Assembly (NCBI GenBank): GCA_021773055.1
Contig: JAJFKV010000034.1
Location: 1-59,008, forward strand
Direction: 5' to 3'
Source: Woeseiaceae bacterium
GTDB taxonomy: Bacteria > Pseudomonadota > Gammaproteobacteria > Steroidobacterales > Woeseiaceae
DNA length: 59,008 bases
The notes under the pieces were generated by a model. That model did no database searches and was not told where the DNA came from. It was given only the letters and a program-made list of their open reading frames with translations. Shown here piece after piece: positions 15,884 through 24,914 of this stretch. Made by a program: the position numbers and the translations under genes. The stretch's first letter is position 1, and each line of letters begins with the position of its first letter.

Positions 15884-18800
15884 TCAGTAGACGTCCAGTA
15901 GGTAGCGTTTGTCTTTCCGAAGCTTCTGAAAGAAGGTATCGGCTTCAAACGGGTTCATCGATCCTTGCGCCGAGATGATTTGGAGCAACTCCGCTTCAAC
16001 ATCCGGTGCCATTTTTTTACCGTCACCACAAATGTAAATGACGGCGTCGTTTTGGAGCCACTGCCAAATTTCAGGCGCAGCAGCACGCATTCTGTCCTGA
16101 ACATAGACTTTTTCCGTCTGATCTCTGGAAAACGCCGTGTCCAGCCGGGCCAGGGTGCCAGCAGCCAGATGCGACGCCAGTTCATCGCGATACAGATAGT
16201 CGTGTTGCACCTCGCGCTCCCCAAAGAAGAGCCAGGCCGGCCCATTGGCCGCGTCGAATGCACGCTGTTCCAGGAATGCTCGAAACGGTGCGATTCCGGT
16301 TCCGGGTCCGACTAGAATTATGGGACGACCATTATCCGCCGGCAGCGAAAAGGATTCGTTCGGGGCAACGTAGAGCTGCAATTTGTCCCCTACAGAAACC
16401 CGTCGAGCTAGATAGCCTGAAGCCACGCCGCCATAGTTGCGTGCGTGATTTTCGTACCGCACAGTTGCCACGGTCAGGTGAACTTCTCCTGGGTGCGCAT
16501 CATGACTCGATGAGATTGAATATGAACGAGGTGCGAGCGGCCGAAGTACGCTAGCCAGCGTTTCCATCTCGCCAAGAGTGTCCGGGTACTCGCGTACAAG
16601 ATCCAGTACATCCCTGCCCCATAGATATTCAGAGTCGGCGCTTGCCTCCATGCCAATCAAACTCAGCAAGGCCCTGGATGGAGTCCTTATCTCAAAGTGA
16701 TTAGTCAGCAAGTCTTCGAGACTTTCGTGAAAATCACCGATGCGCTCGTTTCCTTCACAACCCATTTGCTTCAGGACCGCGGCGACCAGGTCGGGATCGT
16801 TCTTGGCCAGAACGTTGAGTGTATCGCCGGGCTTGTAAGTCAGTCCGGCGCTGAGCAACCTGATTTCATAATGCATGACCTCTTTAGAGGATTGTGCGTT
16901 GGTGAGTCGACGCTTTTTGAGCAATTGTCCGAAGGCCGGATTGCGGCGGTTATACCGCGGGGTGGCCGCCGTACGGGCAACCTCCGACGCTTTGATCAAC
17001 GTCGTTTGCTCGCCAATCTTCGAGATAGTCGGTAGCGCGGACTCCATCCACGTTCGCGCTAATTCATCATAATCGACATCGGCAAGGCAAATGTCCTGGA
17101 GGCGATGTGCGCCGAGTGCTTCGAGCCGTTCGTCCCAATCCCGTCCCGCCCTAGCGAAGTGATCGTAGCTTTGATCACCCAGTGCAAGCACCGAAAAATG
17201 GCTACCCTTTAACGTGTCCGCCGAGGCGTCCTCCGTTTCCTCCCACAGCCCTTGTGCCGAGTCGGGCATATCGCCGTCACCGTACGTGGAACACAGTAAT
17301 ACGAGGCGCTCAACGCCGATCAGATCGGTCAGGGTGAACTCTTCCATATCACGGAGATCGCCGATCATGCCGTAGTCTTCAGCGGTTTTCGCCAGGTCCC
17401 GAGCGACCATCTCCGCATTGCCGGTCTGCGAAGCATACAAAACAGTGACGGGCTTGCCTTCTTGCAAGCGCGCTTTGCGGCCACCGGGTATTCGCTCAAG
17501 ACAAACCGGCTGTCCGGAAAAAGCAGCATTGCCCGTCAGCGGATCAACGCGGAGGTGATCGGTAATGTCATTGACGCTGACTCCGGGTTTAGCCTCGGCG
17601 TGGCGTATGCGCGTGCCTTTCCGTGTGTGCCCAAAGCCGTGCGGAATACTGAGGACGCCTGGCATCATCGTCTCGGTTACTTCTGCAGGCAGGGAAATCT
17701 CGTCTACCCGGCTAATGACCCGTAGCATTTCTCCGTCTTCAATGTTCAAACGCTTTGCATCGGCGTCATTGATCATGACGGTACAGCGAACCATTCTCGA
17801 CTTCGACAGTTTCGCGAACTGATGCATCCATGAATTATTGGTTGCCACATTGCGCCGACCGATCAGGCGGAAATCGCCGGTTTCCTCTTCTACAGGGAGC
17901 GCAAGAAGGCGGTCGACAAACACCGGCGGCGTCAAATGGATTCTTCGATCGGGTGTGAGCAGAGCTTTAGGCATGCGTGATCGCAATGGACCGAGGTTAA
18001 TACCGTGTCTTGACGCGATGAGCTTTTTTACTGATAAGCCAGACAACCAGCGTTTCGGGTGGCTCAATCGACCATAGGGTCCCAACATCAACCCTAGATT
18101 AACAATGCGACGGGGAGTGATGAAGCGATCTAACAGGCTGCGTTTGCCACGAATGCGCGACGACAGTTCTTTCAATACCTGCCAATCGTACAAACGATCC
18201 CTGGCGATTGGAAAAAGTGCTTCTGAATACTTGGCGTTGTTCGACACCGAGATCATATTGAAGATCAGATCGTAGTGATCGTTTTCCAATCCGGTTGGCG
18301 TGGGCAGGATCACGTCCGCGTGGCGGCTGGTCTCGTTGATGTAGTTATCGATGGACACCATGAAGTCCAGTTTTGGCAGCAGTGTATCCAAGCGTTTTCC
18401 ACCGGGCGTGGAAAGCACCGGATTGCCACAAATTGTCACGAAGGCGCGGATTTGACCCTCACCCTCCTCCGCCATTTCCTCGGCCATCGTTGAGACGGGC
18501 AATTCCCCGTAAAACTCGTTTAGGCCCCGCACACGACTCCGCCAACGACCAACGGATGCTTTTGTGCGCTTCCCACGGACCACTTCAATCGCCGGGGATG
18601 GAAACATCATGCCACCCGCCCGGTCGAAATGGCCCGACACGATATTGATGCAGTTGATCAGCCAGTGGCACAGACCGCCGTGGGCTTGTGTGGATAAGCC
18701 CATTCTTCCGTACACCACCGCCCTTTCCTGTGCCGCATACTCTGCAACGAGCGTCTCGATGGTCGCCGCGGAGATACCACTTAAGGCCTCGGCTTTCTCA

Positions 18801-19654
18801 GGCGTGAATGCAATCAACAGCGAATCAAGATTCTCGAACCCAGTCATGTGCGACCGAAGGGTTCCACAGGTCGCGTGTCCATCGCGAAAAAGTACATGCA
18901 AGAAGGCCAGCAAGAAATACACGTCGCGACCGGGGGTAATGAAATAGTGCTCGGTCGCGATCTTCCCCGTTTCTGTCTTGCGGGGATCGATGACGACGAA
19001 TTTTCCGCCGCGCCGCTCGATACGCCGCAATCGATCCTGCACGCCCGCCGCGGTCATGATTGAGCCGTTGCTCGCGATCGGGTTCGCACCCATGATAATC
19101 ATGTAATCAGTTCGATCGATGTCAGGGACCGGGATGCGGAATTCGTGCCCGAACATATAGTGGGCGGCAAAGTGATGCGGCAGCTGGTCCATGCTGGTGG
19201 CTGAAAAGACGTTCTTCGAACCAATTGCGTCGGTGAACGGTTTGGCGAATAACATCATCCCCACGTTGTGAACGATGGGATTGCCCAGATAGCTTCCCAC
19301 GGCGTTGGGCCCGTGTTTTGCGAGCACGGCGTTTAGCTTGGAGGCGACGAGTTGAAACGCGTCCTCGTAGCTAGTTTGCACCCAGTCGTCCCCACTCTTT
19401 ATTACCGGGTACCGCAGACGATCGGGATCCGCGTACAGCGCCCCCAACGCAGGTGCTTTGGGGCACATGCTGCCTTTGGAAAACGGATCGTCCGGATCGG
19501 GTTTTACAACGATGGCCGCGGCTTCATCACCACGTGTCGGATCGACGGTCACCGTGACTCCGCACATCGCCTCGCAGAAATTGCAGACCCGGAAGTGCTT
19601 GTTAGCCAACTTACGGCCCCCGCAACTTCGTCCCGGCCGTTGCGGTTCGATCAA
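15884..19654 (-). CDS. Molybdopterin oxidoreductase fused to a diflavin (CysJ/CPR-type) reductase
   Basis: This 1256-residue, probably cytoplasmic enzyme is self-contained. Residues 20-70 hold a 4Fe-4S site (C24, C27, C31, C64). The molybdopterin domains run to about 700. A flavodoxin/FMN domain (ASQTGNAEMVARDLA, CSTYGDGDMPDSA) spans about 735-880. FAD-binding (RSYSISSS near 1041) and NAD(P)-binding (GPGTGIAPFRAFLEQR near 1115) parts follow to the end, DVY. Electrons from NAD(P)H should pass FAD-FMN-FeS-Mo. Databases often call this type a bifunctional nitrate/sulfite reductase, but the usual Mo-ligand position reads ATSMD (152-156) without Cys or Sec. The TTG start overlaps the preceding stop by four bases; TTG 19609 is an alternative. 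Confidence 0.9.
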   Translation of the reverse strand: MIEPQRPGRSCGGRKLANKHFRVCNFCEAMCGVTVTVDPTRGDEAAAIVVKPDPDDPFSKGSMCPKAPALGALYADPDRLRYPVIKSGDDWVQTSYEDAFQLVASKLNAVLAKHGPNAVGSYLGNPIVHNVGMMLFAKPFTDAIGSKNVFSATSMDQLPHHFAAHYMFGHEFRIPVPDIDRTDYMIIMGANPIASNGSIMTAAGVQDRLRRIERRGGKFVVIDPRKTETGKIATEHYFITPGRDVYFLLAFLHVLFRDGHATCGTLRSHMTGFENLDSLLIAFTPEKAEALSGISAATIETLVAEYAAQERAVVYGRMGLSTQAHGGLCHWLINCINIVSGHFDRAGGMMFPSPAIEVVRGKRTKASVGRWRSRVRGLNEFYGELPVSTMAEEMAEEGEGQIRAFVTICGNPVLSTPGGKRLDTLLPKLDFMVSIDNYINETSRHADVILPTPTGLENDHYDLIFNMISVSNNAKYSEALFPIARDRLYDWQVLKELSSRIRGKRSLLDRFITPRRIVNLGLMLGPYGRLSHPKRWLSGLSVKKLIASRHGINLGPLRSRMPKALLTPDRRIHLTPPVFVDRLLALPVEEETGDFRLIGRRNVATNNSWMHQFAKLSKSRMVRCTVMINDADAKRLNIEDGEMLRVISRVDEISLPAEVTETMMPGVLSIPHGFGHTRKGTRIRHAEAKPGVSVNDITDHLRVDPLTGNAAFSGQPVCLERIPGGRKARLQEGKPVTVLYASQTGNAEMVARDLAKTAEDYGMIGDLRDMEEFTLTDLIGVERLVLLCSTYGDGDMPDSAQGLWEETEDASADTLKGSHFSVLALGDQSYDHFARAGRDWDERLEALGAHRLQDICLADVDYDELARTWMESALPTISKIGEQTTLIKASEVARTAATPRYNRRNPAFGQLLKKRRLTNAQSSKEVMHYEIRLLSAGLTYKPGDTLNVLAKNDPDLVAAVLKQMGCEGNERIGDFHESLEDLLTNHFEIRTPSRALLSLIGMEASADSEYLWGRDVLDLVREYPDTLGEMETLASVLRPLAPRSYSISSSHDAHPGEVHLTVATVRYENHARNYGGVASGYLARRVSVGDKLQLYVAPNESFSLPADNGRPIILVGPGTGIAPFRAFLEQRAFDAANGPAWLFFGEREVQHDYLYRDELASHLAAGTLARLDTAFSRDQTEKVYVQDRMRAAAPEIWQWLQNDAVIYICGDGKKMAPDVEAELLQIISAQGSMNPFEADTFFQKLRKDKRYLLDVY

Positions 19655-21252
19655 AAAGCCAGTAGTTGATTTCGAAAGTCGCCATTGCGCTCAGCTCGCG
19701 TACCGTCAAGATACTTCACGGCTACATCCGAGACGCGTGATTGACCCAGACCAAACACCATGATGTGCGAAGGGTCCGAACAGAGGCCTTCTCCGGACAC
19801 AAAGGGTTGGGTTAGCGTACTGCCATCAATTAAAGTCACTTCGACGATGGCCGCAATGGAGGACGCATGATTTGGCAACTTAACTTTTAGAAATCCGTTG
19901 TTGCCGCCTTCGCTGATGAAAGCCTGGGAACGTCCGGCGATGTTCACATGCACAATGTCGGAGTATCCATCACCATTAAAATCGGCAACGATCGGCGATA
20001 TGGAGTAGCGTTTGTTAACCACACCTGCTTCCTTGCCGACGGCCGCAAACTCGCCTTGTGTGTTTTGAATCAATAGCCGACCGGGTGCCCTTAGGAACGG
20101 CAGCTTTTGTGGCGGTAGCCCAATGTAGTTTTCAGAAACGATGAGATCTTGACGCCCATCGAGATTCAGGTCTTCGAACGTCATGCCCCAGGAGAATTCA
20201 TAGTCGGCAATTTTCGCCTCATCTGCAGCATCTTCAAAGGCAAAGTTACCCTTGTTTTTAAAGAGCAACCACTTCCAGTTGCTAACTTGATCGTCAGTGA
20301 GGTCACCGCGAATCATGAAATCGGGCGGAGTACCGCCAACGTTTGAAAACGCGAAGTCCACGCGACTGTCGTTATTGTAATCACCAACGGCAATACCCAT
20401 CGGGTAGCTGTAGACCTTGCTGTTCGGATTGACTCGATTGACGAAAGTGCCATCACCCTGGTTTTTCCAGGTGCGAACCTGCCCGGTGTCGTGCGCTACT
20501 ACCAGATCCTCAAATCCGTCCTCATCGACATCCACGAAAATACCCATAAACGTGTTATGCGCATAGGTGAGTCCAGCTTGGTCGGTGACGTCATCGAAGG
20601 TATTGTCGCCACGATTCATAAAGAGACGGCTACTACCGCCATAGCCCTTCTTGTTAAATATGTTTTGTCCTTCAACCAGATCGAGGCGGATGTACCCTGC
20701 AACAAATAAATCGAAGTGGCCGTCGCGATTGAGATCCGCCACGCCCACCGACATCGGCGTGGTGTTGTCTGGTATGTCGAGTGGGAGTTTCTCGCTCGAA
20801 AAATGTCCGCCCAGATTGCGATGCAGCCAGACTCCATCAGTTCGACTGACCAATAGGTCATCGCGGCCGTCGCCGTCAGTGTCGATTACGGAAGCCCCGA
20901 AGCTGGCTACCTCCGTTGCTTTGTCGATGCCGGTAACATCAATCCGCTCGAACGAGGCGTCGGTGAATCGGAACAGCCCATCGGACTGACCGGGTCCGCC
21001 GCCCAGAAACAATTCCTCGGTACCGTCGTTGTCGATATCGATGATGGCACCGGCCGCAAACGGATGTGCCGTCGAGAAGTCATTGCTCTGATCGAACGGG
21101 ATTTCGACAGTTGCGTACGTCGGAATATCGACACCATCAGTAGACACATCGTAGTCGATGCGACTGTCAGCGAGGGCCATACCGATGACGGCCACCACCA
21201 CCAGCAGGATCAGCGCGCCCAATCCTCCAAATATCCATTTCAATAATTTCAC
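19651..21252 (-). CDS. VCBS/FG-GAP repeat protein with ASPIC/UnbV domain
   Basis: From GTG 21252 the protein has 533 residues. A single membrane anchor (LLKWIFGGLGALILLVVVAV) is followed by a beta-propeller of FG-GAP/VCBS repeats. Many repeats show the calcium-like loop D-x-D-x-D-G, as in DIDNDGTEEL, DTDGDGRDDL, DLNRDGHFDL, DVDEDGFEDL and DFNGDGYSDI. The C-terminal ~70 residues match an ASPIC/UnbV domain (VTLIDGST, SSDV-like AVKYLDG). It should face the periplasm. AAGGGAG lies 8 bases before the GTG. Its last four bases overlap the start of the molybdoenzyme gene, implying coupled translation, which is unusual for an exported propeller and a cytoplasmic enzyme. Confidence 0.9.
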   Translation of the reverse strand: MKLLKWIFGGLGALILLVVVAVIGMALADSRIDYDVSTDGVDIPTYATVEIPFDQSNDFSTAHPFAAGAIIDIDNDGTEELFLGGGPGQSDGLFRFTDASFERIDVTGIDKATEVASFGASVIDTDGDGRDDLLVSRTDGVWLHRNLGGHFSSEKLPLDIPDNTTPMSVGVADLNRDGHFDLFVAGYIRLDLVEGQNIFNKKGYGGSSRLFMNRGDNTFDDVTDQAGLTYAHNTFMGIFVDVDEDGFEDLVVAHDTGQVRTWKNQGDGTFVNRVNPNSKVYSYPMGIAVGDYNNDSRVDFAFSNVGGTPPDFMIRGDLTDDQVSNWKWLLFKNKGNFAFEDAADEAKIADYEFSWGMTFEDLNLDGRQDLIVSENYIGLPPQKLPFLRAPGRLLIQNTQGEFAAVGKEAGVVNKRYSISPIVADFNGDGYSDIVHVNIAGRSQAFISEGGNNGFLKVKLPNHASSIAAIVEVTLIDGSTLTQPFVSGEGLCSDPSHIMVFGLGQSRVSDVAVKYLDGTRAERNGDFRNQLLAF

Positions 21253-21256
21253 TATT

Positions 21257-21901
21257 TCAAACTCCCTTCTTTCTTGCGATCGCAATGGATGCAATGAAGA
21301 ACACAAAAAATGCGACGTTGAGTGCGATTGGCATCAGGTACTTTCCCAACCCCGGCGCGATCGCGTAAACAATAAAACTGGCGATTATCAGCGATATCGG
21401 ATTCAGCAGCGCCATCCACCTGGGATAGTGACTTCGGCCGGTCATGACCAGCCAGATATAGATGATGGACAGCACCAATACGGCAATACGAATAATCTGC
21501 AGCAGTGTTTCGTAACGAATATCGTACAGACCGATGAGTTGCTCGATCTCTGGAGAAACGGGGGTGTTAATCAGTGCGCTTATGCTTGCTCGTGAGCCAA
21601 TCCAAACAGCACCAACGGCGAAACCGTACGCAGTGATAAAAAACGCGGTGAGTGACCAGGCCTCATTGGCCGGCCGCAACATCAGGCGAATGTGCCAGGC
21701 ACCGACCAGGTAAAGTGGTGCACCGAGCACACCGATGAAATGGCCAAGTGTCGTGCGTTCCGTCGAAATCCCGGCGAGAAACTCGAATTCAGGGCCAAAG
21801 CGCGCCAGCGCATCGTAGTGCAGAATGAACTCTCCAGCGCCCGTTAATACGGCGCCCACCAAGCCGATCAGCCCGGTCATGATTACGATTGACTTGGTCA
21901 T
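21257..21901 (-). CDS. Polytopic membrane protein, first gene of the molybdoenzyme run
   Basis: The 214-residue protein has about six membrane segments, with a first segment MTKSIVIMTGLIGLVGAVLTGAGE and a conserved-looking GEFILHYD just after it. It resembles bacterial DUF6796-type membrane proteins but I am not sure of the family. There is no catalytic motif that I can name. It ends five bases before the GTG start of the VCBS protein gene and is read in the same direction, so the operon probably begins here. The 223 bases upstream (21902-22124), up to the exported SDR gene, should hold the promoter; I see no clear -35/-10 pair. Confidence 0.7.
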   Translation of the reverse strand: MTKSIVIMTGLIGLVGAVLTGAGEFILHYDALARFGPEFEFLAGISTERTTLGHFIGVLGAPLYLVGAWHIRLMLRPANEAWSLTAFFITAYGFAVGAVWIGSRASISALINTPVSPEIEQLIGLYDIRYETLLQIIRIAVLVLSIIYIWLVMTGRSHYPRWMALLNPISLIIASFIVYAIAPGLGKYLMPIALNVAFFVFFIASIAIARKKGV

Positions 21902-22124
21902 TGTGTATCACCTGCTAATTATTAAATCGCCGAAGCACCGTAGACGCTCGGCGTTCGCAATCGGTTACACTCAGCGAGAAAAAAAGTGGCGCAGCACAGA
22001 CGCCGAGATTCGCTCGGAGATCCATAGCGCATCGAGACAAGCGAAGTTCGTCGAACATCGCCTAAAATCGCTCCCTGACGCGTTTATCGTCTATAACGCG
22101 TCTCATCGATACTCCCTACTGGGT

Positions 22125-23096
22125 TTATCGATTTTGGCGTTGCTGCTCCATCGCCTCTTCAAGCATCGCCGTCAACTCATCAGCCGAATACGAAAAGTCG
22201 TGCTTCGCATTAAGTTCGGCCAGACGCGTCACCGCGGCGCCCATTACCCAAGCCATCTCCATCTCGTTTGGCACGATCAGATAACGCCGGGCTGGCACCA
22301 CGTCGGTCAAGGCACGCAGCGTGGTATCCGCAACTTCGACAGGTGATTTGGACTCTAAATTGGCCACGAGATCCATCCATTTCTGGTAGTCCTCGTAGTA
22401 CGGCGAATCCGCGGCAACAATTCCCGACATCCTTGCTTTTGCGAGATCGCGATTCCAGATGTCGGATGTGTAGTCGCCAGGGGCGACGACGCTGACATTG
22501 ACACCGAATCGCTGCATTCCGGCGCCGAGCGAGTCGCTGTAAGCCTCGATCGCGTGTTTACTCATCGCGTAGGGGCCCAGGAATTGCGGCGCCAAATTGC
22601 CAGAAATCGAACCCATATTGATGATTCGGCCGCGGCTCTCAATTATGAGTGGTGCGAACGCCTGCGTCACACGCATGACACCATAAACATTGACATCAAA
22701 CAGCCATTTCACCATGTCGATATCGGCGTCAGAAACCGGGCCTGTAATCAGGACGCCGGCGTTATTGACCAAGGCATACAGCCCGCGGCCTTCCTTTCGT
22801 ACGGTTTCGACTGCGGCTTTTATTTCATTGTCGACGGTCACGTCGAGCCGAATAGCGCGAATATTCTCAATGGCATTGAGGACGTCAAGGTCAGCTTTCT
22901 TTCGGGCACCGGCAAAAACGAAATAACCCTCGGCTGCCAGTTTTTCAGCGATCGCGCGGCCAATTCCTGTGCTCGCGCCTGTCACCAGTACCGCCTGTTG
23001 TTCCGGGCGGGCTACCTCCGATTCAACAGCTATCGCCGTGTTCGCGAAGAGAAAAATTCCAAGGAATATGTATTTCCAGATTCGTGCACGCAGCAT
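22125..23096 (-). CDS. SDR-family oxidoreductase with N-terminal signal sequence
   Basis: This 323-residue protein carries an N-terminal hydrophobic leader (MLRARIWKYIFLGIFLFANT, cleavage plausible after AIAVES), followed by a complete SDR fold: VLVTGASTGIG, NNAGVL, NMGSISG and YAMSKHAIEA (catalytic Y-x3-K). The C-terminal ~70 residues are helical and Glu-rich (ELTAMLEEAMEQQRQ). Classical SDRs need NAD(P) and normally stay in the cytoplasm, so a Sec-type leader is odd. It could instead act as a membrane anchor. It lies upstream of the molybdoenzyme run on the same strand, separated by 223 bases. Confidence 0.88.
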   Translation of the reverse strand: MLRARIWKYIFLGIFLFANTAIAVESEVARPEQQAVLVTGASTGIGRAIAEKLAAEGYFVFAGARKKADLDVLNAIENIRAIRLDVTVDNEIKAAVETVRKEGRGLYALVNNAGVLITGPVSDADIDMVKWLFDVNVYGVMRVTQAFAPLIIESRGRIINMGSISGNLAPQFLGPYAMSKHAIEAYSDSLGAGMQRFGVNVSVVAPGDYTSDIWNRDLAKARMSGIVAADSPYYEDYQKWMDLVANLESKSPVEVADTTLRALTDVVPARRYLIVPNEMEMAWVMGAAVTRLAELNAKHDFSYSADELTAMLEEAMEQQRQNR

Positions 23097-23156
23097 GATC
23101 GTCGCCTCGCGTTCTTTATTCTTGTCGCAAGAGTATACAGCAGGTACACGCCGACA

Positions 23157-23552
23157 TTACGGCCGGGTGACGCAGCGCTTGAGATGCACGTCGATGTGGC
23201 AGATGTGATTGTCCAGCCACTTATCTACGGTGTCTACCAACCTCCACGCTTCCGTATCGTCGAAGCCATTCGCCGCGTAGCGCTGCTGAAACCCGGACAA
23301 TGTTTCAAGAAAGTATTCATGGGCCTTCTTGTTCTTTTCGGCCGCGGGACAACGATACCTATTCATACACTGCTCTTCGAAATCGAAGTGACCGTGGCAG
23401 TATTGCCTGAGAATCTCGAGAGCCGTAGAGTAAATCGCATCGCCCGAGCCTTCATCCAGTGCAGCACGGAAGTCTTCAGACATTTTGAAGATCATCTTGT
23501 GATCGTCATCTATTCTCTCTACGCCGGTAGCGTACTTGTCGCTCCACTTCAT
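23157..23552 (-). CDS. Bacteriohemerythrin-like protein with a substituted iron ligand
   Basis: The 131-residue protein has the four-helix hemerythrin layout. The expected di-iron ligands H18 (DDDHKMIF), H55 and E59 (HFDFEE), H78 (KKAHEYF), H116 and D121 (NHICHID) are present. The partner of H78 in the usual H-x3-H pair, position 74, is Asn (EKNKKAH). Five Cys are scattered through the chain, which is more than usual. Hemerythrins bind O2 or act as oxygen/iron sensors and stores. With one His missing, the iron site may be altered or mononuclear. No clear operon partner: the ACR3 gene is 68 bases away on the same strand. Confidence 0.88.
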   Translation of the reverse strand: MKWSDKYATGVERIDDDHKMIFKMSEDFRAALDEGSGDAIYSTALEILRQYCHGHFDFEEQCMNRYRCPAAEKNKKAHEYFLETLSGFQQRYAANGFDDTEAWRLVDTVDKWLDNHICHIDVHLKRCVTRP

Positions 23553-23620
23553 ACGGAGCCTTCCTATTTGACGTTGCTGTTTTGTAGGCGATTTGAGTCA
23601 TCCCAGGAACATCTGCGAAA

Positions 23621-24706
23621 TTACACTTTAAGACGACTCGTGACGCCACGCTCATACCAGTCTTTGCTGCCATTCACGATACGCACGACAGACAACATGA
23701 CGGGCACTTCCACGAGCACACCAACGACCGTGGCCAGCGCCGCCCCGGACTCGAAGCCAAACAATACGATCGCAGTGGCGACAGCGAGCTCGAAGAAGTT
23801 GCTTGCACCGATGAGAGCGGACGGTGCCGCCACACAGTGCGCCACGCCGAAGCTTCTGTTCAGAAGATAGGCGAGCCCGGAATTGAAATAGACCTGTATC
23901 AATATTGGCACGGCCAGTAATGCGATGATCAGCGGTTGCGCGATAATCTGCTTGCCCTGAAATCCGAACAGCAGAATAAGCGTTGTCAACAGCGCGATCA
24001 GCGACACGGGACCAAGTCGTTGCAACGCAGACTCGACGGCCTCTTTACCGCCGCGTGCCAGGAGCCATCGACGCAGAACCTGGGCAATGATGACGGGCAC
24101 AACGATATAGAGTGCCACAGAAAGAAACAGCGTCTCCCACGGCACTGTGATCGCCGACAACCCGAGCAGGAGGCCCACGATCGGCGCAAAGGCAAACACC
24201 ATTATCAAGTCGTTCACGGCAACCTGGCTCAGGGTGAAATGTGGTTCGCCGTTAGAGAGGTTACTCCACACGAATACCATCGCCGTACAGGGTGCAGCGG
24301 CAAGGATAATAAGGCCGGCAATGTAGGAGTTGATCTGCTCGGCTGGTAAGTACGGTTGAAACAAGTGTCCGATAAACAACCAGCCGAGCGCGGCCATCGA
24401 AAACGGCTTGACGGCCCAGTTGATAAAAAGAGTCACTCCGACGCCACGCCAGTGCTCTTTGACCTGTCCGAGTGCGGCAAAATCGATCTTGACCAGCATC
24501 GGGATGATCATCAGCCAGATCAAGATGGCAACCGGCAAGTTCACCTGCGCCACCTCCATCGCTCCGATGCGTTGGAACGAACCCGGAAAGAAGTGCCCAA
24601 GCACTACGCCCACTACAATACAGAGCGCAACCCACAGCGTAAGGTAGCGCTCGAAGACGCTCATGCCCTGATCGGGCCGGTCTTGTGACGCAACATCAAC
24701 GGTCAT
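23621..24706 (-). CDS. acr3: ACR3-family arsenite efflux permease
   Basis: From ATG 24706 (AGGAA seven bases upstream) the protein has 361 residues and about ten membrane segments in the bile acid:sodium symporter/ACR3 fold. Typical stretches include LTLWVALCIVVGVVLG, LIWLMIIPMLVKIDF, APCTAMVFVWSNLSNG (with the essential Cys) and ALIGASNFFELAVA. It should export As(III), using the proton gradient. There is no arsR, arsC or arsH next to it, so regulation is not apparent from context. The frame extends 21 codons further upstream, but without SD support. Confidence 0.93.
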   Translation of the reverse strand: MTVDVASQDRPDQGMSVFERYLTLWVALCIVVGVVLGHFFPGSFQRIGAMEVAQVNLPVAILIWLMIIPMLVKIDFAALGQVKEHWRGVGVTLFINWAVKPFSMAALGWLFIGHLFQPYLPAEQINSYIAGLIILAAAPCTAMVFVWSNLSNGEPHFTLSQVAVNDLIMVFAFAPIVGLLLGLSAITVPWETLFLSVALYIVVPVIIAQVLRRWLLARGGKEAVESALQRLGPVSLIALLTTLILLFGFQGKQIIAQPLIIALLAVPILIQVYFNSGLAYLLNRSFGVAHCVAAPSALIGASNFFELAVATAIVLFGFESGAALATVVGVLVEVPVMLSVVRIVNGSKDWYERGVTSRLKV

Positions 24707-24914
24707 AGCCAGATTCCTCGTCTTTTGGTTCATCGATGGACCGAATATTACCCGGCTAACCGCCGCCAAAGTACCGAAAGCCCGAAAAAGACTGATTGAA
24801 TTTTCATTATAGAAAACGGTCCTAAGTCAGCCATACCACTGTCGACCGCTGTCGATCTGTGTACAATCGCCGGCTGCGATTTTCGCACCGCCCACAAATG
24901 AATGAGTAATCCCT

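Noticed and set aside
15884..19654. Assimilatory nitrate reductase as a firm call
   Set aside because: No Cys or Sec at the expected Mo-ligand position, and no nirBD, nasF or nitrate transporter genes nearby. The generic domain description is safer.
15884..19654. Selenocysteine enzyme
   Set aside because: No in-frame TGA is seen at the Mo-ligand region; the codon there encodes Met in ATSMD.
22554..23870. A 438-codon plus-strand open frame
   Set aside because: It runs antisense to the exported SDR and the hemerythrin genes, both of which have complete catalytic or ligand motifs. Its translation is Arg/His-rich with no family resemblance, so it is a shadow.
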